A stretch of DNA of 64,000 bases from Variovorax sp. Root473 (lineage in GTDB: Bacteria; Pseudomonadota; Gammaproteobacteria; Burkholderiales; Burkholderiaceae_C): assembly GCF_001426505.1 (NCBI RefSeq), contig NZ_LMEV01000017.1:970739-1034738 (forward strand). Direction: 5' to 3'. The translations under genes and the position numbers were made by a program. Shown here piece after piece: positions 63,583 through 64,000 of this stretch. The notes below the pieces were generated by a model. The model had not been told where the DNA came from. It was given only the letters and a program-made list of their open reading frames with translations, and did no database searches. Position 1 is the stretch's first letter; each line of letters begins with the position of its first letter.

Positions 63583-64000
63583 ATGAATTTCAAGCGTTTC
63601 ATGCCTGAATCGACCGCCCTGCGCGCGGGTTCTGCTCTCGTTCTGGTAGCGCTGCTGGCCGCCTGCTCCGGCTCCGGCAAGCCCAAGCCCGCCGAACTGC
63701 CGGCCAACCCGTCGCTGATGGGGGTGCGCCAGGCCTGGAATGTGCGGATTCCTGGCGTCGAATTCCCGCTCACCGCCGATGTCAGCGGCGACATCGTGAC
63801 CGTGGCCGGCAGCGACGGCACCGTCGTCGCCATCGACGCCCGCGCCGGTCGCGAGACCTGGCGTGCCAGCGCCGGTGCGCCGCTGGCCGCCGGTGTCGGC
63901 AGCGACGGTTCGCTGACGGCGGTGGTCACCACCAACAACGAAGTGGTCGCCATCGAAAACGGCAAGGTGCTGTGGAAGCAGCGCCTGTCGGCCCAGGCCT
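63583..64000 (+). CDS. bamB: Outer-membrane assembly lipoprotein BamB (5' part)
   Basis: 139 codons before the window ends. Lipobox VALLAACSG with Cys28, then the first blades of a PQQ-like beta-propeller (VAIDARAGRETWRASAGAPLAAGVGSDG, VVAIENGKVLWKQRL). BamB helps the BAM complex insert outer-membrane barrels. It follows yfgM by 12 bases in the conserved hisS-yfgM-bamB order. Confidence 0.92.
   Translation, partial: MNFKRFMPESTALRAGSALVLVALLAACSGSGKPKPAELPANPSLMGVRQAWNVRIPGVEFPLTADVSGDIVTVAGSDGTVVAIDARAGRETWRASAGAPLAAGVGSDGSLTAVVTTNNEVVAIENGKVLWKQRLSAQA

Overview
The window is about 64 kb of GC-rich chromosome from a betaproteobacterium of the Comamonadaceae, most like Variovorax. The evidence is the high third-position GC, an intracellular PhaZ polyhydroxyalkanoate depolymerase, a pyruvate dehydrogenase cluster with a lipoyl-E3 fusion, a sucA leader of the kind described in Burkholderiales, an orphan RnfB, and a nearly all-housekeeping gene order. 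I see no insertion sequence, prophage, CRISPR array or obvious horizontally acquired island, and no convincing pseudogene. Genus assignment is from recall of family features, not from a database search.

Layout. 1-2415: the end of a VOC-fold (methylmalonyl-CoA epimerase-like) gene, a divergent Lrp regulator/EamA exporter pair, and a LysE exporter. 2412-5873 (minus): orphan RnfB, PHA depolymerase with a histone-like basic tail and a PhaR-like operator, and an aromatic/aspartate aminotransferase. 5979-8096: uvrB. 8335-14574: an Fe-S assembly cluster iscR-iscS-iscU-iscA-(terminator)-hscB-hscA-fdx running on into dnaQ, preceded by an IscR-type box. 14650-14724: tRNA-Val(CAC) with a strong terminator. 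14879-17361: a tiny Pro/Asp-rich protein, an L2HGDH-like oxidoreductase, and a YqjD/YqjE stress-membrane pair. 17381-22853: pyrD/rpiA (divergent), a DUF4124-glutaredoxin protein, oligopeptidase A, folD. 22934-26106: a FixJ-like regulator and PAS sensor kinase. 26290-33140: aceE-aceF-[proteasome-like Ntn hydrolase]-lpdA. 33226-41125: NlpC/P60 peptidase, PQQ-type sugar dehydrogenase, esterase lipoprotein, an HpaB/AbfD-like protein divergent from a TetR regulator, an isochorismatase-like hydrolase, and propionyl-CoA synthetase. 41320-46957: sucA-sucB-lpd (2-oxoglutarate dehydrogenase), then zapE and a coiled-coil periplasmic protein. 48800-51971: PP2C phosphatase, YdcH/DUF465, DinG-family helicase. 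51994-64000: bamD/rluD (divergent), scpB-rluB, then ndk-rlmN-pilF-rodZ-ispG-hisS-yfgM-bamB (last gene truncated by the window).

How it fits together. The window carries two 2-oxoacid dehydrogenase complexes, each with its own E3. The PDH E3 has a fused lipoyl domain; the OGDH E3 does not. Carbon-storage mobilisation (PhaZ) and propionate activation (PrpE) feed the same acyl-CoA pool. The last cluster (pilF to bamB) is the widely conserved gammaproteobacterial/betaproteobacterial order linking isoprenoid synthesis, cell-shape control, tRNA charging and outer-membrane assembly. The most unusual items are the translationally coupled proteasome-like hydrolase inside the PDH operon, the basic KPAAKK-type tail on PhaZ, an AbfD-like protein with an altered metal-ligand region, a candidate leaderless mRNA for the NlpC/P60 peptidase, and near-identical lipoyl-coding DNA in aceF and lpdA.
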